A stretch of DNA of 64,000 bases from Pedobacter sp. Bi126 (lineage in GTDB: Bacteria > Bacteroidota > Bacteroidia > Sphingobacteriales > Sphingobacteriaceae), in the NCBI RefSeq assembly GCF_918698245.1, contig NZ_CAKKMS010000006.1, positions 62,001 through 126,000 of the forward strand. The letters run 5' to 3'. The position numbers and the translations under genes were made by a program. Under the pieces are notes generated by a model. The model worked only from the letters and a program-made list of their open reading frames with translations. It did no database searches and was not told where the DNA came from. Positions 62,602 through 64,000 of this stretch are shown here, piece after piece (within the stretch, counting starts at the first letter, position 1; each line of letters begins with the position of its first letter).

Positions 62602-63224
62602 TGGTTATAGGGTTTCTTTTATGTTAATGAAAGATCCGACAGGATAAAAGTTCCGGATTTTATGAAATAATGACACCAGGTTGCCGCTGGGATACTCTAA
62701 ATATCCAAAAATTGTTTGTCGGAGAATATCCTGGGTATGTGAATTGCTTATATCTGGCTACCCAAACTTAATTAAACAAAACCAGTTTAGCAAAATGAAC
62801 GTCTTTTTCACGTTTATTATCGCAAACTAACCCAGATGCACAGCATTATTATATAAAAATCAATACGAATGACGGGTGAATTTAAGAGAAATAATATTGC
62901 GTGGAATCGTCATTCCCAACTTGATTGGGAACCACGGAGTGTTCATGAATACCTCTGAAAAAAGGAAAACTTATGAATAATCTTAAGCTCATTGCATTAC
63001 GATTCCCGCCTGAGCGGGAATGACGATCCTTGTATTGGAATCTGCCGATCTTAGCGTAGTTGAAGCGCATTTATTTGCGTTTGATCAATGCCAAGAAGTC
63101 TTCGACTACGCTCTCCACAGGAGTCCTTTGGACAGACTGACGTCAACTGTGCTTAACTTAATGACATTGACTACCCCTGGCAATCGGAAAAAAGAATCAG
63201 ATAAAAAGACGATTGGTAGCGAAG
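62602..63224. other. Gene-free spacer between the two lyase genes
   Basis: It contains the palindromic repeat at 62908-63025 and, further on (about 63,095-63,120), a CTTCGACTACGC segment related to repeat debris near 8,950. The part next to the beta-helix gene is AT-rich and must hold its promoter; no clear box was found. Confidence 0.5.
62908..63025. repeat. Palindromic repeat (CGTCATTCCC type)
   Basis: The ends read CGTCATTCCCAACTTGATTG and GATTCCCGCCTGAGCGGGAA followed by TGACG, each with its own mini-hairpin. The middle (TTCATGAATACCTCTG... ATGAATAATCTTAA) matches the middle of 14628-14774, although the arms differ. Confidence 0.75.
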
Positions 63225-64000
63225 CTATTTGCTACCAAGGTAAAGTAAGCCCCCAAAACCCGGTTGGTCCCGATCATAGCCTTCTGCTCCCATTTTTGCT
63301 ATTACCTGCTGGGTAAACGGCATTGAAAGCCCTTTTCTGCGCACATAATGGTTATAAACCATTTGGTAGATAGGAATAAATCTTCCCCTTCCCATAACGG
63401 ATATCTGTTCCCAATCACTATATTTTCCGGTAATATCCTTCCATTTTTTAAACGGTACCTGGTTGCCGAGGTTATAGCTGGCGGTGTATTCAAATCCTTT
63501 TAACAGCCGGTTATCAAGCGCACCATAAAGGTCATCGCCTTGTTTCCATGCAATCTCGCAGACAGTGGCCATCGCCCCGATCCCTAACTGGGAATGCCCC
63601 TGGTCTCTACCACTTTCCTGGATCTGTCCGGTTTCCCCGTCTACATAGTTGGCTATGGTTCCGTTATCGTTAGCATGGAGATAAAAACGTACAGCTTTAT
63701 CATACATTTTCTGATCATCAAGATAGATTGCGGCCGAGAGGTAGAATTTTGTCACTATGGGTCCCCAATTGCCATTTGTATAAGCAGGACTTGCATAAAA
63801 CTGCTCACAGACTGGCAAAAAAATCCCTGTTACCATGCGGGCTATCCGCTCAAGCTTTCTGGCATCAGCCCTTTTGAAATCATGTTTCAGAATTTCAAGG
63901 GCATTGATAATCTTGGTCCCCTCCAATCCGACCAATAATGGCGCATCGTTGGTAGCTGGAATGCGCTGCAGGGAATCTGCATAACTCAGCAATATTGTAA
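63225..64000 (-). CDS. Second alginate-lyase-superfamily lyase, 5' end outside window
   Basis: The frame stays open to the window edge, so the N-terminal part (about 150 residues by comparison with the paralogue at 59613) is missing. The visible 258 codons contain YTNGNWGPIVTKFYLSAAIYL, TGQIQESGRDQGHSQLGIGAMATVCEIAWKQGDDLYGALDNRLLKGFEYTASYNLGNQVPF and a C-terminus AKMGAEGYDRDQPGFGGLLYLG. These align over their length with the first lyase, including the ESGRDQ(P/G)HS core. It probably cleaves the same kind of uronate polymer. The two lyases are separated by the beta-helix gene and a repeat. Confidence 0.82.
   Translation of the reverse strand, partial: TILLSYADSLQRIPATNDAPLLVGLEGTKIINALEILKHDFKRADARKLERIARMVTGIFLPVCEQFYASPAYTNGNWGPIVTKFYLSAAIYLDDQKMYDKAVRFYLHANDNGTIANYVDGETGQIQESGRDQGHSQLGIGAMATVCEIAWKQGDDLYGALDNRLLKGFEYTASYNLGNQVPFKKWKDITGKYSDWEQISVMGRGRFIPIYQMVYNHYVRRKGLSMPFTQQVIAKMGAEGYDRDQPGFGGLLYLGSK

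Noticed and set aside
1..64000. Search for tRNA, rRNA and known riboswitches
   Set aside because: No cloverleaf-like tRNA, no rRNA sequence and no riboswitch core was recognised by eye; a covariance-model scan would be decisive.

Overview
The window looks like a chromosome segment from a Bacteroidota bacterium of the Sphingobacteriaceae type (Pedobacter-like). The evidence is tandem SusC/SusD pairs, a one-polypeptide hybrid two-component regulator, many lipoproteins and secreted glycoside hydrolases, AT-rich spacers, TAnnTTTG-like promoter boxes and many dispersed palindromic repeats. The genus is an inference. No rRNA, tRNA, CRISPR or plasmid functions were seen.

Bases 1 to about 14,500 hold general and stress-type genes. 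First comes a three-gene signalling cassette: a histidine kinase cut by the window start, a CheB-like methylesterase and a NarL-type response regulator. Then follow two stand-alone receiver proteins, a DUF72 protein, a DUF4142 lipoprotein, SurE, a diacylglycerol-kinase-family lipid kinase, an FAD oxidoreductase fused to a Rieske domain, a CinA/PncC-type amidase, a duplicated four-helix membrane protein, an inorganic-pyrophosphatase-like fusion and a YciF-type ferritin-like protein. Gene-poor gaps in this part are filled with palindromic repeats.

Bases 14,870 to about 49,000 form a large xylan (glucurono-arabinoxylan) utilisation locus. On the plus strand lie a signal-less GH43 and an operon GH10, CE6 esterase, GH10, GH115 alpha-glucuronidase, GH43. 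Next comes an IS481-type element sitting exactly inside a palindromic repeat, then a minus-strand GH43, a plus-strand GH43-CBM6 and a minus-strand GH43. The 1380-residue hybrid sensor/regulator and a sialate O-acetylesterase-type enzyme follow. Last is a minus-strand operon susC-susD-susC-susD-xusE-xyn10 that matches the core xylan utilisation system (xusA to xusE plus xyn10C) described in xylanolytic Bacteroidetes. Together these genes can bind xylan at the surface, cut it (GH10 lipoproteins), import oligosaccharides (SusCD), remove acetyl, glucuronosyl and arabinosyl side groups, and release xylose in the periplasm. A 30-base element, 28/30 identical and identically spaced from a TAATTTAG box, precedes the GH10 operon and the GH43-CBM6 gene and is a good candidate for the binding site of the hybrid regulator.

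Bases 49,985 to 64,000 carry a GH89 alpha-N-acetylglucosaminidase, an AHSA1-like protein, a GH97 enzyme with the retaining-type Asp, and a second degradative cluster. That cluster has a GH28/GH49-like beta-helix enzyme, a LacI regulator, an alpha/beta hydrolase, a lyase of the alginate-lyase superfamily, a large beta-helix protein and a second paralogous lyase cut by the window end. It lacks SusCD in the window. A uronic-acid-containing polymer is the likely substrate, but this is inferred.
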